This document shows, piece after piece, positions 54,010 to 62,797 of a stretch of DNA of 64,000 nt. Origin of the DNA: Candidatus Aminicenantota bacterium. GTDB taxonomy: Bacteria > Acidobacteriota > Aminicenantia > Aminicenantales > Aminicenantaceae. The DNA lies in contig CP070825.1 in the NCBI GenBank assembly GCA_020344415.1, positions 3,867,215 through 3,931,214 on the forward strand. The letters are read 5' to 3'. Below the pieces are notes generated by a model. It ran no database searches and was not told the origin of the DNA. It saw nothing but the letters and a program-made list of their open reading frames with translations. Position 1 is the stretch's first letter; each line of letters starts with the position of its first letter. The position numbers and the translations under genes are program-made.

Positions 54010-56964
54010 TCAGTTGATCTTGATCCTGAAATCTTCGCTGTCAAAAGTGAGATTGGGATTGTAATAGGGATCAGACATCAGAGTTTTTCCCCATTTGTTT
54101 TTCATGAATAAAATCTCATCTGGGTTTAAATCATATCCTCTGCTAGAGGATTCGTAGTGGCGGAGGACTGCATAAGGTGTATAGACAACGAGATAGCCCT
54201 TTTCTCTCATCTTCATGCAGAGATCCACATCGTTAAAAGCTACAGATAGATGGCTTTCATCGAATCTGCCGACCTCCTCGAATATCTTTTTTTTGGTCAA
54301 CATACAAGCAGCTGTCACAGCACTGTAATTCCTTATCGTGTTCAGCGCTCCAAAATAGCCATCGCTCTCCACAGGAATGTGTTTGTGGGAATGCCCTGCC
54401 ACCCCACCTAGTCCGAGCACTGTTCCTGCATGCTGAACAGTGTTATTCGGGAAAACTAATTTCGCACCCACTGCGCCAACTTCTTTTCTCACTGAGTGTT
54501 CAAGCATAGATGTGAGCCAGCCCTTGGTCGTCACCTCAATATCATTATTGAGGAACAGGACATGGTCGCCTTTTGCGTGAGAGACAGCAAAATTATTTAT
54601 CTTGGAGAAATTAAACGCATCTTTATATTCAATAATTCTGATGTTTTTCTTTTTGCGGATACTTTCAAAATAGTCATGTGTCTCTTTTTCTTGGCTGTTG
54701 TTGTCGACGACGATTATCTCGTAATTTTCATATTCTGTTTTCGCTTCTATACTTTTGAGATTTCTTTGAAGGAAAGAGACCATATCCTTCATCGGTATGA
54801 TGATAGAAACGAGAGGAGAATCTTTGATCGTTCTTCTGACTCTATAACTCTCGAATTGGTCAAAGTGAGTGCCCTTTTCCACGGTTCCGCTTATCTTTCG
54901 TCGGTCCATGGCTTCCTTGAGTGCTTTTATTGTGTTTTCAAAATGAGTGATCTTTTCCTTATGGACTACAGCCGTTGATCCTTCGACCTGCCTCCAGTGG
55001 TAAAGGACCTTGGGAACGTGGTGAATCTTGTCTGTTTTCTCAGTTATTCTCAGGAGAAGGTCATAATCTTGGCTCCCTTCGAATCCTTCCCTGAAGCCCT
55101 TTATTTTATCGATTATTTTTTTACGGCATACAGTAAAATGACATATATAATTAAAAGAGAGGAATAAGTCTGGCGACCAGTCAGGCTTAAAGAAGGGGTC
55201 TATTCTTCCTCCTTTCGGATTTATCTTGTCTTCGTCGCTGTAGATGAGATCTGCTTCTGGATGGAGATTCAAGAGCTTTACGTTTTCATAGAGAGCATCT
55301 GGAGAGAGCTCGTCGTCATTATCCAAAAAGCCCACAAACTCTCCGGTAGCAAGGGATAAGGCTTCATTCGAGGCTCCAGATATTCCCTTGTTTTTTTTCA
55401 TAAATTTAATTTTGAACTTTTCATTTCTTTCATACTTCGTGAGAATTTCTTTTATGTGCTTTTTTGTCGAAGCGTCATCCACAATGCATAATTCCCAATT
55501 TTCGTATAGCTGCTTAGACACAGATGCGAGCGCCTTTTCAAGCCAGATTTTCTCAACATCATAAACAGGCATGATGATGCTGATTTTCGGCTTGTACGAA
55601 AATTGAGCGATCTCTTCCTTTATGGTCTGAATTTTTTTCTCATCCAATGAATTTTTTTCGATCCAGATATCATACAGGTCTTTTTTCCTCATCATCTCCC
55701 TCTTTTTGACTTTGTCCAAAAAAGAGGGAAAACCTTCTCGGGTTATGGTCAGCGCAGATTTTTGAAGGGGCGGGAAGATTTTCAGGATCTTCATATAAAA
55801 CAGTCTTCTGAAAAAATCGGCGAACCTCCAGACCTTTGAATTTAATATGAGTTTCATGTTTTCTTCGATATTCCTGATATGGACCTCTTTGTCATATACT
55901 TCCTTTTCAAGGTTCTGGGTCAGCCTTTCTTTTTCATCGACTTCATGCTTATAATTCTGAAGATGAGTTTCCTGGTCATCTATTTTCTTTTCCAGATTCA
56001 TTATGTGGATTTTTTTCTCGTACACTTCATCCTTATAATTGCGAAGGTGAATATCCTGGTCGCGAACGGTGTTATTTAGCTGCTCTATCTGATTTTTGTC
56101 TCGCAATGCCTCCAGACTGAGGAGAGCTTGTATGTTTGAGAAGTCCGATTTTTCTACAGTCAGATTCTTGAATTTGTCCCTGTAATCCTGAAATCGATCT
56201 GAAATCTCCTTGAGTATCTGTTCGTTTCCTTTTTGGGTGCTGATGACAAACATGTGGCGATAAGCTGGTGGACGCTGATCGCTTTCATAAAAATTCCTGT
56301 TATAAAACCTGTCAATCAAAGCAGCCAACTTCTGAGAATCTGGAAGGGTCAGGATATAGTGCTTGACAATCATCAAAGAGAGCCAGTTATTCAGATAACC
56401 GCCAGGAAAATCACAATAGCTCACTTTTTTCTTATTCAAAAAGGATTCAACATCATCGCGTTCAGGAAGTCCGCTTTTAAGATGTTCTTCCAATTCCTTG
56501 TGTTTTCCCTTCAATGTCTTCAGGATAAACTCATATAATATTTTCTCGGCCAGCACACTGTTCTCTGTCTTGAAGGGCGCACCTATAATCACAAAATTCT
56601 CTGCTGCTTTTAAAAGAGAAGCCAGGAATTTCTTTCTCTGTTTTGGCTTGATGTGCTCCAGTACGTCCTGGCAGTTGACAACATCAAATGTTTTTGGAGG
56701 AAAAGGTATATTCCCTCCATCTCCTTGAACGTAATGGGGAAGATGACATTCAACTACATCCAGGACGAAGAGCTCTTCTTCTGGCAAGAATTCTTTAAAA
56801 GGAAAAGTATCCTGGCCTTCACTATTTTTGAAATAGCCGCCCACATCAAGAATTTGCAGTTTCTTTTTACCGGTTCCTTTTTTAATTATCCGGATAGCTT
56901 CAGCTGCAGCCCTATACCGCTGGTATTGGTCAAAAGGCATTTCTAACAATTTATCATTGTCCAT
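54010..56964 (-). CDS. Fusion: SAM methyltransferase, coiled coil, two GT2 domains
   Basis: A 984-residue cytoplasmic protein. Residues 1-230 are a class I methyltransferase: motif I ILDVGGY at 38-44, then FDVVNCQDVLEHI. Residues about 250-372 form a coiled coil with a 28-residue repeat. GT2 domain A runs from about 458 (KISIIMPVYDV) with DNDDE at 548-552; domain B from about 717 (PLVSIIIPMKDM) with LNNDIE at 805. ATG at 56964 follows GGAGG and overlaps the wzt stop by 11 bases; the open frame continues upstream without meaning. The layout recalls WbdD-type chain terminators next to Wzm/Wzt. Confidence 0.85.
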   Translation of the reverse strand: MDNDKLLEMPFDQYQRYRAAAEAIRIIKKGTGKKKLQILDVGGYFKNSEGQDTFPFKEFLPEEELFVLDVVECHLPHYVQGDGGNIPFPPKTFDVVNCQDVLEHIKPKQRKKFLASLLKAAENFVIIGAPFKTENSVLAEKILYEFILKTLKGKHKELEEHLKSGLPERDDVESFLNKKKVSYCDFPGGYLNNWLSLMIVKHYILTLPDSQKLAALIDRFYNRNFYESDQRPPAYRHMFVISTQKGNEQILKEISDRFQDYRDKFKNLTVEKSDFSNIQALLSLEALRDKNQIEQLNNTVRDQDIHLRNYKDEVYEKKIHIMNLEKKIDDQETHLQNYKHEVDEKERLTQNLEKEVYDKEVHIRNIEENMKLILNSKVWRFADFFRRLFYMKILKIFPPLQKSALTITREGFPSFLDKVKKREMMRKKDLYDIWIEKNSLDEKKIQTIKEEIAQFSYKPKISIIMPVYDVEKIWLEKALASVSKQLYENWELCIVDDASTKKHIKEILTKYERNEKFKIKFMKKNKGISGASNEALSLATGEFVGFLDNDDELSPDALYENVKLLNLHPEADLIYSDEDKINPKGGRIDPFFKPDWSPDLFLSFNYICHFTVCRKKIIDKIKGFREGFEGSQDYDLLLRITEKTDKIHHVPKVLYHWRQVEGSTAVVHKEKITHFENTIKALKEAMDRRKISGTVEKGTHFDQFESYRVRRTIKDSPLVSIIIPMKDMVSFLQRNLKSIEAKTEYENYEIIVVDNNSQEKETHDYFESIRKKKNIRIIEYKDAFNFSKINNFAVSHAKGDHVLFLNNDIEVTTKGWLTSMLEHSVRKEVGAVGAKLVFPNNTVQHAGTVLGLGGVAGHSHKHIPVESDGYFGALNTIRNYSAVTAACMLTKKKIFEEVGRFDESHLSVAFNDVDLCMKMREKGYLVVYTPYAVLRHYESSSRGYDLNPDEILFMKNKWGKTLMSDPYYNPNLTFDSEDFRIKIN
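55897..56064 (-). repeat. Two 28-residue repeats in the coiled coil of the fusion protein
   Basis: Residues 301-328 and 329-356 repeat the pattern D-Q-x-x-H-L-x-N-Y-K-x-E-V-x-E-K followed by N-L-E-K; a partial third copy (KEVHIRNIEENM) ends the helix. Four heptads per repeat would keep the coiled-coil register. Confidence 0.7.
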
Positions 56965-58231
56965 GATGCCTCCACTCTGAGGGAATGTAAAAAACTCCAT
57001 ATCGCTCCTTGATTCTTTCACTTTCCACCACAGAGAACTTGAAACATCTTTCCCAGTGGTCATAGGCATTGATACATGAATAATCATAGATTGAAGCGGT
57101 GAAGAGATATGTGTCTGGGAGGAAAGGAATGGAATTGATGATATGCTCGATATACCCTTTCCCTTCGATATGCTCAATATCGTAATTGCTTGTCTTTGTG
57201 TTGGGCCCGTTGATATGGATTCCATCCTCTCTGTAGAAAGCGATCCCAAAAACAGGCTTTTTGATTCTCTCCTTTGCCTCGTAATGAATCCTTACTTTCA
57301 TGAAGTCGCCAGTCTTAAAGACATCGCATTTTTCATTTCGCTCGTCAAGGAACTCAATACCGGTTATTTCAGCTTCTTTGCTTCCCCACCGGTTTGCTTC
57401 GGGTGCCGGTGATTCATCTTCTTGTGGGGGAGCAGCGGCTGGCATTTTTTCTATCTGTTCTGCCCTTAAAGCTTTTTCTTCTTTTTCGAATAAAATCTTA
57501 TGATAATCAGAGATGACATCAACAGGCGCTCCTTCAGAGGCAACCAATCCATTGTCCAGCAGAAAGACCCGGTCGCACATTTTTTCTACGGTCGTAAGGT
57601 CATGGGAGACTATAATGATTGTTTTCCCTTCACTCTTGAATCCATCGATTTTTTGCAGGCATTTCTTCTGAAAATTTTCATCACCAACAGCCAGTATTTC
57701 GTCAATAAGCAGGATATCTGGATCAACATTTATAGCGATTGAAAATCCCAATCTGACATACATGCCAGAAGAATATGTCTTTATCGGATTATCTATAAAC
57801 CTTTCGAGACCTGAGAATTCGATGATTTCTTCCAGGCTCGCCTCAATCTCCTTTTTCTTAAAACCGAGGATGGAGCCATTGATATATATGTTTTCTCTTC
57901 CGGATAATTCTGAATGAAAACCAGCGCCGATCTCAATAAGAGCTGCGATTTTTCCTTCAGTGTATACATATCCTTCATCGGGAAACAGTATTCTTGACAT
58001 AAGCTTCAGCAAGGTGCTTTTTCCAGAGCCGTTCTCTCCGATCAGGCCGATGGTTTCTCCTTTTTTTATATCCATGTTGATATTTCGAAGCGCCCAGAAT
58101 TCATCATAGTAGGATGATTTCTTCCCCGTTAGAAAATTGATGAAAGCGTACTTGAGATTCAGGTCTTTCTCATGATAGATCCTAAATTTCTTGGAGAGAT
58201 CTCGGACATCTATAACCGTATTTTTCATCAT
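56954..58231 (-). CDS. wzt: O-antigen ABC exporter ATPase with C-terminal carbohydrate-binding domain
   Basis: A 425-residue protein. Walker A GENGSGKS is at 65-72, the ABC signature YSSGM at 153-157 and Walker B DILLIDE at 172-178, with the H-loop IIVSHD. About residues 255-285 are a Pro/Ala/Glu-rich linker; 285-425 form a Wzt-C type beta-sandwich (around GDFMKVRIHYEAKERIKKP and ending in SEWRHHGQ). In E. coli O9a this domain binds the finished, capped glycan and licenses export. Wzm overlaps upstream by 4 bases and the methyltransferase fusion overlaps downstream. Confidence 0.9.
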   Translation of the reverse strand: MMKNTVIDVRDLSKKFRIYHEKDLNLKYAFINFLTGKKSSYYDEFWALRNINMDIKKGETIGLIGENGSGKSTLLKLMSRILFPDEGYVYTEGKIAALIEIGAGFHSELSGRENIYINGSILGFKKKEIEASLEEIIEFSGLERFIDNPIKTYSSGMYVRLGFSIAINVDPDILLIDEILAVGDENFQKKCLQKIDGFKSEGKTIIIVSHDLTTVEKMCDRVFLLDNGLVASEGAPVDVISDYHKILFEKEEKALRAEQIEKMPAAAPPQEDESPAPEANRWGSKEAEITGIEFLDERNEKCDVFKTGDFMKVRIHYEAKERIKKPVFGIAFYREDGIHINGPNTKTSNYDIEHIEGKGYIEHIINSIPFLPDTYLFTASIYDYSCINAYDHWERCFKFSVVESERIKERYGVFYIPSEWRHHGQ

Positions 58232-59004
58232 ATCTCTTCCGCAAATTTTCTATTATACCTCGAAAAAATGAGTTGTCCGAGCAGGAGAAATATTGTTCCT
58301 ATGAGAAAAAGGGAGAGCAGGTTAAGAAGAGAAAGTCCCTTGTTATACAAAAGGGCGTTTCTGTAACTTTCAACAAAGAGAACAGCCGGATTCAACCTGT
58401 AGAGGGATTGGAATCTTTCTGGGACAAAACTAACCGGATAGATTATCGGCGTCAACCAGAACCAGATCTGGAGGAAAATCTCTAGCAAATGCCGGACATC
58501 GCTGAAGAAGACGTTTAAGGCAGCTAAGATAAGAGATAATCCCAATGTGAAAGCAAGCTGAAAGAGTATTATAAGAGGCAAGAATAGAAGCGGAAAGCCC
58601 AGATTGATCTTGAAAAGGAGGAGGGCTGGAATGAGAATGACGAAAGTCAGCAGGAATTGAACCAAATTGGATAAGACTACCGAGAGCGGGAGAATTTCTC
58701 TTGGGAAATAAACCTTTTTTACAAGGTTGGCATTATCCTTGATAGAACTTACTGCCATAGAAAACGATAGATTCAGGAATGTCCAGGGCAGGAATCCACA
58801 TAAGAAGAAAAGAGGGAAATTCTCGACGCGGATCCTGATGATATATTTGAAGGCGATTGTATAGACGATTAACATGATCAAGGGGTTTAAGAGCGACCAG
58901 AAAAAACCTAAGATTGATCCTTTATATTTTACTTTGAGATCTCTGGAGACCAGATTATAGACCAGGTTTTTAAACTTAAAGATCTCTTTTAATTTATCAT
59001 ACAT
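58228..59004 (-). CDS. wzm: O-antigen ABC exporter permease
   Basis: A 258-residue ABC-2 type permease with six membrane helices. RDLKVKYKGSILGFFWSLLN and a following PLIMLIVYTIAFKYI are the conserved N-terminal coupling region; FFLCGFLPWTFLNLSFSMA and the late PIIYPVSFVPERFQ segment are family marks. With Wzt it moves lipid-linked polysaccharide from the cytoplasm to the periplasm. It is the first gene of the wzm-wzt-fusion-GT2 run. Confidence 0.9.
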   Translation of the reverse strand: MYDKLKEIFKFKNLVYNLVSRDLKVKYKGSILGFFWSLLNPLIMLIVYTIAFKYIIRIRVENFPLFFLCGFLPWTFLNLSFSMAVSSIKDNANLVKKVYFPREILPLSVVLSNLVQFLLTFVILIPALLLFKINLGFPLLFLPLIILFQLAFTLGLSLILAALNVFFSDVRHLLEIFLQIWFWLTPIIYPVSFVPERFQSLYRLNPAVLFVESYRNALLYNKGLSLLNLLSLFLIGTIFLLLGQLIFSRYNRKFAEEI

Positions 59005-59054
59005 TGAAATTGCCCAATATTACTTGATATCGCAAATTTCATTAATTTAATCCT

Positions 59055-59168
59055 ATGAGATTGCCTCGGTGCTTTGCACCTTGCAATGACATTGAATGGA
59101 GAGCATCTCGCTTTTTTTATCAGTCACTTTTTTTATCAGTTGTCATTGCGAGCGAAGCGCGGCAATCT
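59055..59168. repeat. REP-like inverted pair upstream of wzm
   Basis: ATGAGATTGCCTCG...TTGCAATGAC on the left faces GTCATTGCGAGCGAAG...GGCAATCT on the right, with a T-rich middle that repeats TTTTTTTATCAGT. It fills the gap between wzm and the acetyltransferase gene. Confidence 0.7.
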
Positions 59169-59179
59169 ATCAACTTGTT

Positions 59180-59932
59180 TCATTTTCTCATCTTAACAAC
59201 TTGTGCTGGAATGCCAGCAGCAATCCCGTATTCTGGAATGTCTGTGTTTACGAATGAATTTGTTCCTATCACACTGTCTTTCCCTATCTTACACCCGTCA
59301 AGAACTCTCACTCCTGACCCGAACCATACATTGTCGCCGATTTCTATGCCTTTACATTCTGCTCCCTGCAAGGAGATGGGGATATCTGTCCTATCCATGG
59401 AATGACTGCCTCCTCCCATAAGATAGCAGTAGGCTGACATTAAGACATCATTGCCCACTCGGACTTTGCAGTCTCTAGAAAATATTATACTCATCATTCC
59501 CAGGTTCGTTCTCTTCCCTATTTCAATAGAGCCTCCCTTGCTGTTGAGGATCGTATTTCTGCTGACGAGCGAACCTTCCCCAATCTTGATGCCGCTGGTT
59601 TCTCCTCCATAAGCATCCAGGACAGCAAAATCATTAACGGCAACGTTATCCTCAATCTCAATCTTATGGGGATGTCTTAGAGTGATATTCCTTCCCCAGA
59701 TCACTCCCCTTCCCACTTTTTTCAGTAACAATCTATAGAATTTCTTCCTGAAAAAATAACCGGCTGCCCCAGGGAAATTTCCGAATAAGGCAGTAATCGT
59801 ATCGTAAAGCAGAAGGAAGAAAAATCCCTTATCTCCAATGGTTAGGCTTTTATACTTTTGGAATGAGGATTTCTTCTCATCATAAAGCTCAAAATGAACG
59901 CTGGTTGCTTGCTTTTGTTCAGGATTATTCAT
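59180..59932 (-). CDS. Left-handed beta-helix acetyltransferase (WcaF-like)
   Basis: A 250-residue acyltransferase. After an N-terminal helical part (residues 1-75) come hexapeptide repeats: IEIEDNVAVNDFAVLD, IKIGEGSLVSRNTIL, IEIGKRTNLG and IEIGDNVWFGSGVRVL, with the loop GGGSHSMDRTDIPI carrying the likely catalytic His, and the C-terminal GIAAGIPAQVVK pocket motif. It probably transfers acetyl from acetyl-CoA to a sugar of the exported glycan. Gene neighbours are wzm and a GT4, which supports this. Confidence 0.82.
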   Translation of the reverse strand: MNNPEQKQATSVHFELYDEKKSSFQKYKSLTIGDKGFFFLLLYDTITALFGNFPGAAGYFFRKKFYRLLLKKVGRGVIWGRNITLRHPHKIEIEDNVAVNDFAVLDAYGGETSGIKIGEGSLVSRNTILNSKGGSIEIGKRTNLGMMSIIFSRDCKVRVGNDVLMSAYCYLMGGGSHSMDRTDIPISLQGAECKGIEIGDNVWFGSGVRVLDGCKIGKDSVIGTNSFVNTDIPEYGIAAGIPAQVVKMRK

Positions 59933-60044
59933 ATCAGTATATTAATCCTCCGCATTTTTCGTTTATTTTATCATGTTTCGAGAAGATTGGAATGCTCCTT
60001 CTTTCCCATTTTATATCCCGTCACTTTGGGACAAGCTCTAATTT

Positions 60045-61211
60045 TTAATCAGAGATCTTATCCAAAGCGTGTTCAAATTCAGTGGCTATTTGTTTTGAGG
60101 AAAAAAGGTCTTGATACAATCGAAAACCTGCTTCTGCAATATTTTCCCTCAATTTCTTATCATTTTTGAGTAAGAGTATGGATTCTGCAATAGCCTTGGG
60201 ATTTCCCATCTCGCACAGGATGGAATTCACCTTGTGAGTGAAGACTTCCCTTGCTGCGGGAGAATCGCCTGTTATCACAGGTTTTTTCATAGCCAGTGAT
60301 TCATAGACTTTTATCGGGATTCCTCTTTGAGCTTTATGAGTGGTTCCGAAAATTCCCAGGCAGACGTCTGCTTTCTGGATATGTTTGGGGAGTTTTCCGT
60401 AATTGACCCACTCAATAAAGGAGGCATTCTTGATATTCAATTTTCGAGCCATGTTTCTGATATTTTCGGACAGTTGCCCCGAGCCTATGATTTCAAACTG
60501 GATTTCTCTTTTATTTTCCAATAGCTTAGCTGCTTCCACTATATACGGAATCCCTTGAAGAGGGATAAATTTTCCATAAAAAAGCACTCTTAGCTGATTT
60601 GAATCCAGGTTTTGGGCCTCCTGAAGTCTAGGAGTGTAGTTTGATTCATCCGCACCTAGAGGTATTTTAAAATATTTTTCCCTGGGAATATTAAATTCCT
60701 GGCAATAGTAATTCAGATAATTTTCAGTTTCTATGATGATGAGATCAGCTAGCCGGCAACTGATTTCATCTACAAGATGAATGGCTTTAGATTTGATTGA
60801 GGTTTTATTGACATATTTTCTATCCTCGACCGATGTCTCATACAAGGGGAATACAGGGGTATAAATCAATGGCTTTTTCCTGATCTTTGTCAGTAATCTG
60901 GCGATAGGCATGTCAAAATAGCCATTGTAGCCGACAATGACCGCATCGTGATTTTCCGAGTCAATATAGCGAAGGGCTAAGCGAATATATATAAAGGTCA
61001 ATTGAAAAAAAATTCTTATCATTGATTGGAGAGAGAAAAACTCTAATTTCTCTCTCTTTAATTCCCAGAACGGAACATTGCACTCAATAATCTTGATATT
61101 GAGTTGCCGGCATGCTTCCTTTAGAGTAATTGTGCGCGGAAAAGTACTTTCGTAAGTTCCAAAAAAGCAAATCGCATGTTTTTGTTTTTTTTCAGACATA
61201 TCAGAGTACAT
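60045..61211 (-). CDS. GT4 glycosyltransferase
   Basis: A 388-residue GT-B enzyme. The N-terminal domain starts AICFFGTYESTFPRTITL, with a membrane-touching stretch FFQLTFIYIRLALRY. The donor domain has LRVLFYGKFIPLQGIPYIVEA and the E-x7-E-like IPIKVYESLAMKKPVITGD. Two ATGs (61211 and 61199) are possible, neither with a Shine-Dalgarno; a pair of palindromic repeats begins two bases upstream of the first and may have replaced the original leader. Sugar specificity is unknown. Confidence 0.8.
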   Translation of the reverse strand: MYSDMSEKKQKHAICFFGTYESTFPRTITLKEACRQLNIKIIECNVPFWELKREKLEFFSLQSMIRIFFQLTFIYIRLALRYIDSENHDAVIVGYNGYFDMPIARLLTKIRKKPLIYTPVFPLYETSVEDRKYVNKTSIKSKAIHLVDEISCRLADLIIIETENYLNYYCQEFNIPREKYFKIPLGADESNYTPRLQEAQNLDSNQLRVLFYGKFIPLQGIPYIVEAAKLLENKREIQFEIIGSGQLSENIRNMARKLNIKNASFIEWVNYGKLPKHIQKADVCLGIFGTTHKAQRGIPIKVYESLAMKKPVITGDSPAAREVFTHKVNSILCEMGNPKAIAESILLLKNDKKLRENIAEAGFRLYQDLFSSKQIATEFEHALDKISD

Positions 61212-61212
61212 G

Positions 61213-61284
61213 AAAAAGGGGACACGTAAAAAATGGGACAGTCTCCTTTTTCAGAATTAAAAAAGGGGACAGTCCCCTTTTTTT
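61213..61284. repeat. Two adjacent GGGGACAG repeat units
   Basis: An imperfect unit at 61213-61251 (GGGGACACG ... GGGACAGTCTCC between A and T runs) and a perfect one at 61259-61284 (GGGGACAGTCCCC), followed by an extra CCCCTTTTTTT. They lie between two polysaccharide genes and can form terminator-like hairpins. Confidence 0.85.
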
Positions 61285-61311
61285 GAAGCCCCTTTTTTTG
61301 AAGTGGGCAAC

Positions 61312-62610
61312 TTATTTCTTGTAAATATCATTTATTTCTTCAGCAATTCTCTTGCCGCTGGCGATGCTGTGGTCCATGTTAAAGTATTCCCATTCGCCGA
61401 ATCGACCGCAGGGAAAAATGCGATGTTTACGCAGAAAACCGTGGATTTTTTTTACATTTTTTCTATGGTTTAAGTCATAAATCACATAGGCACATTTAAT
61501 ATCCACGACATCTGAAACAACTATATTGTCATCAGGAAATAAGATTTTTGCCTTTATTAAATCCTTAATGACTCCCTCAATTATATTTTCCCTGCTTATC
61601 TTCTTATACCTGGAATACGAAATTTCTGTAGTAACAGAGCTGTATCCTTTGGGGGTTGTGTGTGGGGAGAGACTCATCGGGAAGCTTATCCGATGAAACA
61701 GAAAATCAGGCTCATAGAAATAAATATAGTGATAGGGACTTATTTTTTCTCTCTTTATCCCCAGGTTCACACAGTAGACAGAATTGTTCTTAAGGCTCTG
61801 AGCGGCTTTCTTCACCTCAGTCGGAACATCATCTATGCACTTGATAATGTCGGGTAAAGGTAAAGTAGAGATGAGATTTTCATAATGAACTTTACTGTTG
61901 TCGCTGAATTCAATACATTTTTTTCTGAGGTAAACCTTTTTTACGTCCTTTTTCAAATGGACATTCTTGACTTTAGATGAAAAGGAAAGAGGAAGCCCCT
62001 CAATGGCGCCATGGAGGGGATACCAAAATTCTGTGTTGAACCCGAACAATCTCGGGTTATCTTGCAGCGCTCCGTCCAGCAATTCATCCATAGAGAGCCG
62101 AGGAACTCTGTTCCAGACCCATTCGAAGTTCATATTTCTGGGATGAATGGTCCAGATTTTCTTGGCATAAGGAATCATTAAGTGATCAGCAATGCCCTCT
62201 CCAAAATTCCAGATGATCCATTCTGCGTAGTTTTTTGGCTTTTTGTCTTCCTTCTTAAGTGTATTGAAGAATCCCAGAATGCAATCTTTGACTACTGGGA
62301 TGGGCAGGCTAAAGAGGTGTGATTGGAAAGGAAAGCGAGTATAGACATCACAGGATTTATGGTAAATCCAGGCCTCTCTTGACTGGATATGCAGGTTTTT
62401 GCCTAAGAGTCTTCTGATCAGGCGTGAGACATATTTATCCTTTGGAAAGAGGATATGAGGGCCATAGTCAAAGAGAAAATTGTCAATGTTTATCGAGCGA
62501 CATAGACCGCCGACTTTTTCTTCTTTTTCATATACCTCATAATTGTTTTTTAGATGATAAGCCGCACTGAGTCCTGATAAGCCAGCGCCTAGGATTACAA
62601 CTTCTGCCAT
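61312..62610 (-). CDS. FAD-dependent oxidoreductase, protoporphyrinogen oxidase/UGM-like
   Basis: A 432-residue flavoprotein with VVILGAGLSGLSAAYHL (FAD motif), VYEKEEKVGGLCRS, and DYGPHILFPKDKYV, the pattern of UDP-galactopyranose mutase-like and amine-oxidase-like proteins found in glycan loci. The C-terminal segment GRFGEWEYFNMDHSIASGKR binds the isoalloxazine part. Its relative at 30432 has the same length but low identity. It may convert a nucleotide sugar or a lipid-linked intermediate; UGM activity is possible, but the length (UGM is about 370-390) and motifs do not prove it. Confidence 0.72.
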   Translation of the reverse strand: MAEVVILGAGLSGLSAAYHLKNNYEVYEKEEKVGGLCRSINIDNFLFDYGPHILFPKDKYVSRLIRRLLGKNLHIQSREAWIYHKSCDVYTRFPFQSHLFSLPIPVVKDCILGFFNTLKKEDKKPKNYAEWIIWNFGEGIADHLMIPYAKKIWTIHPRNMNFEWVWNRVPRLSMDELLDGALQDNPRLFGFNTEFWYPLHGAIEGLPLSFSSKVKNVHLKKDVKKVYLRKKCIEFSDNSKVHYENLISTLPLPDIIKCIDDVPTEVKKAAQSLKNNSVYCVNLGIKREKISPYHYIYFYEPDFLFHRISFPMSLSPHTTPKGYSSVTTEISYSRYKKISRENIIEGVIKDLIKAKILFPDDNIVVSDVVDIKCAYVIYDLNHRKNVKKIHGFLRKHRIFPCGRFGEWEYFNMDHSIASGKRIAEEINDIYKK

Positions 62611-62656
62611 GATAAAATCCTTTTATTTTATTGAAGCTTCTCTTAAAGCACCAGTT

Positions 62657-62774
62657 GTCATTTCACTCCTCGCAATGACACCGCATCAAGCAACATTGGG
62701 ATAAAAGCTTATTTTTTAAAAGGTGTTTTGGTTAAATTTATGAGATTGCTTCGCCTCTAAGGGGCTCGCAATGA
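62657..62774. repeat. REP-like elements
   Basis: GTCATTTCACTCCTCGCAATGAC at the left (its two ends are complementary) and ATGAGATTGCTTCG ... CTCGCAATGAC at the right belong to the dispersed family also at 18915 and 59055. They occupy the gap between two polysaccharide genes. Confidence 0.65.
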
Positions 62775-62797
62775 CATCTTATCCTTTTTCATGCTAA

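Noticed and set aside
56965..57249. N-terminal extension of the fusion protein into wzt
   Set aside because: Its 95 residues are the wzt sequence in another frame, low in complexity; the ATG at 56964 has a good ribosome site and starts the methyltransferase domain.
61312..62610. Firm assignment as UDP-galactopyranose mutase
   Set aside because: The protein is longer than UGM and only the general flavoprotein motifs are clear.
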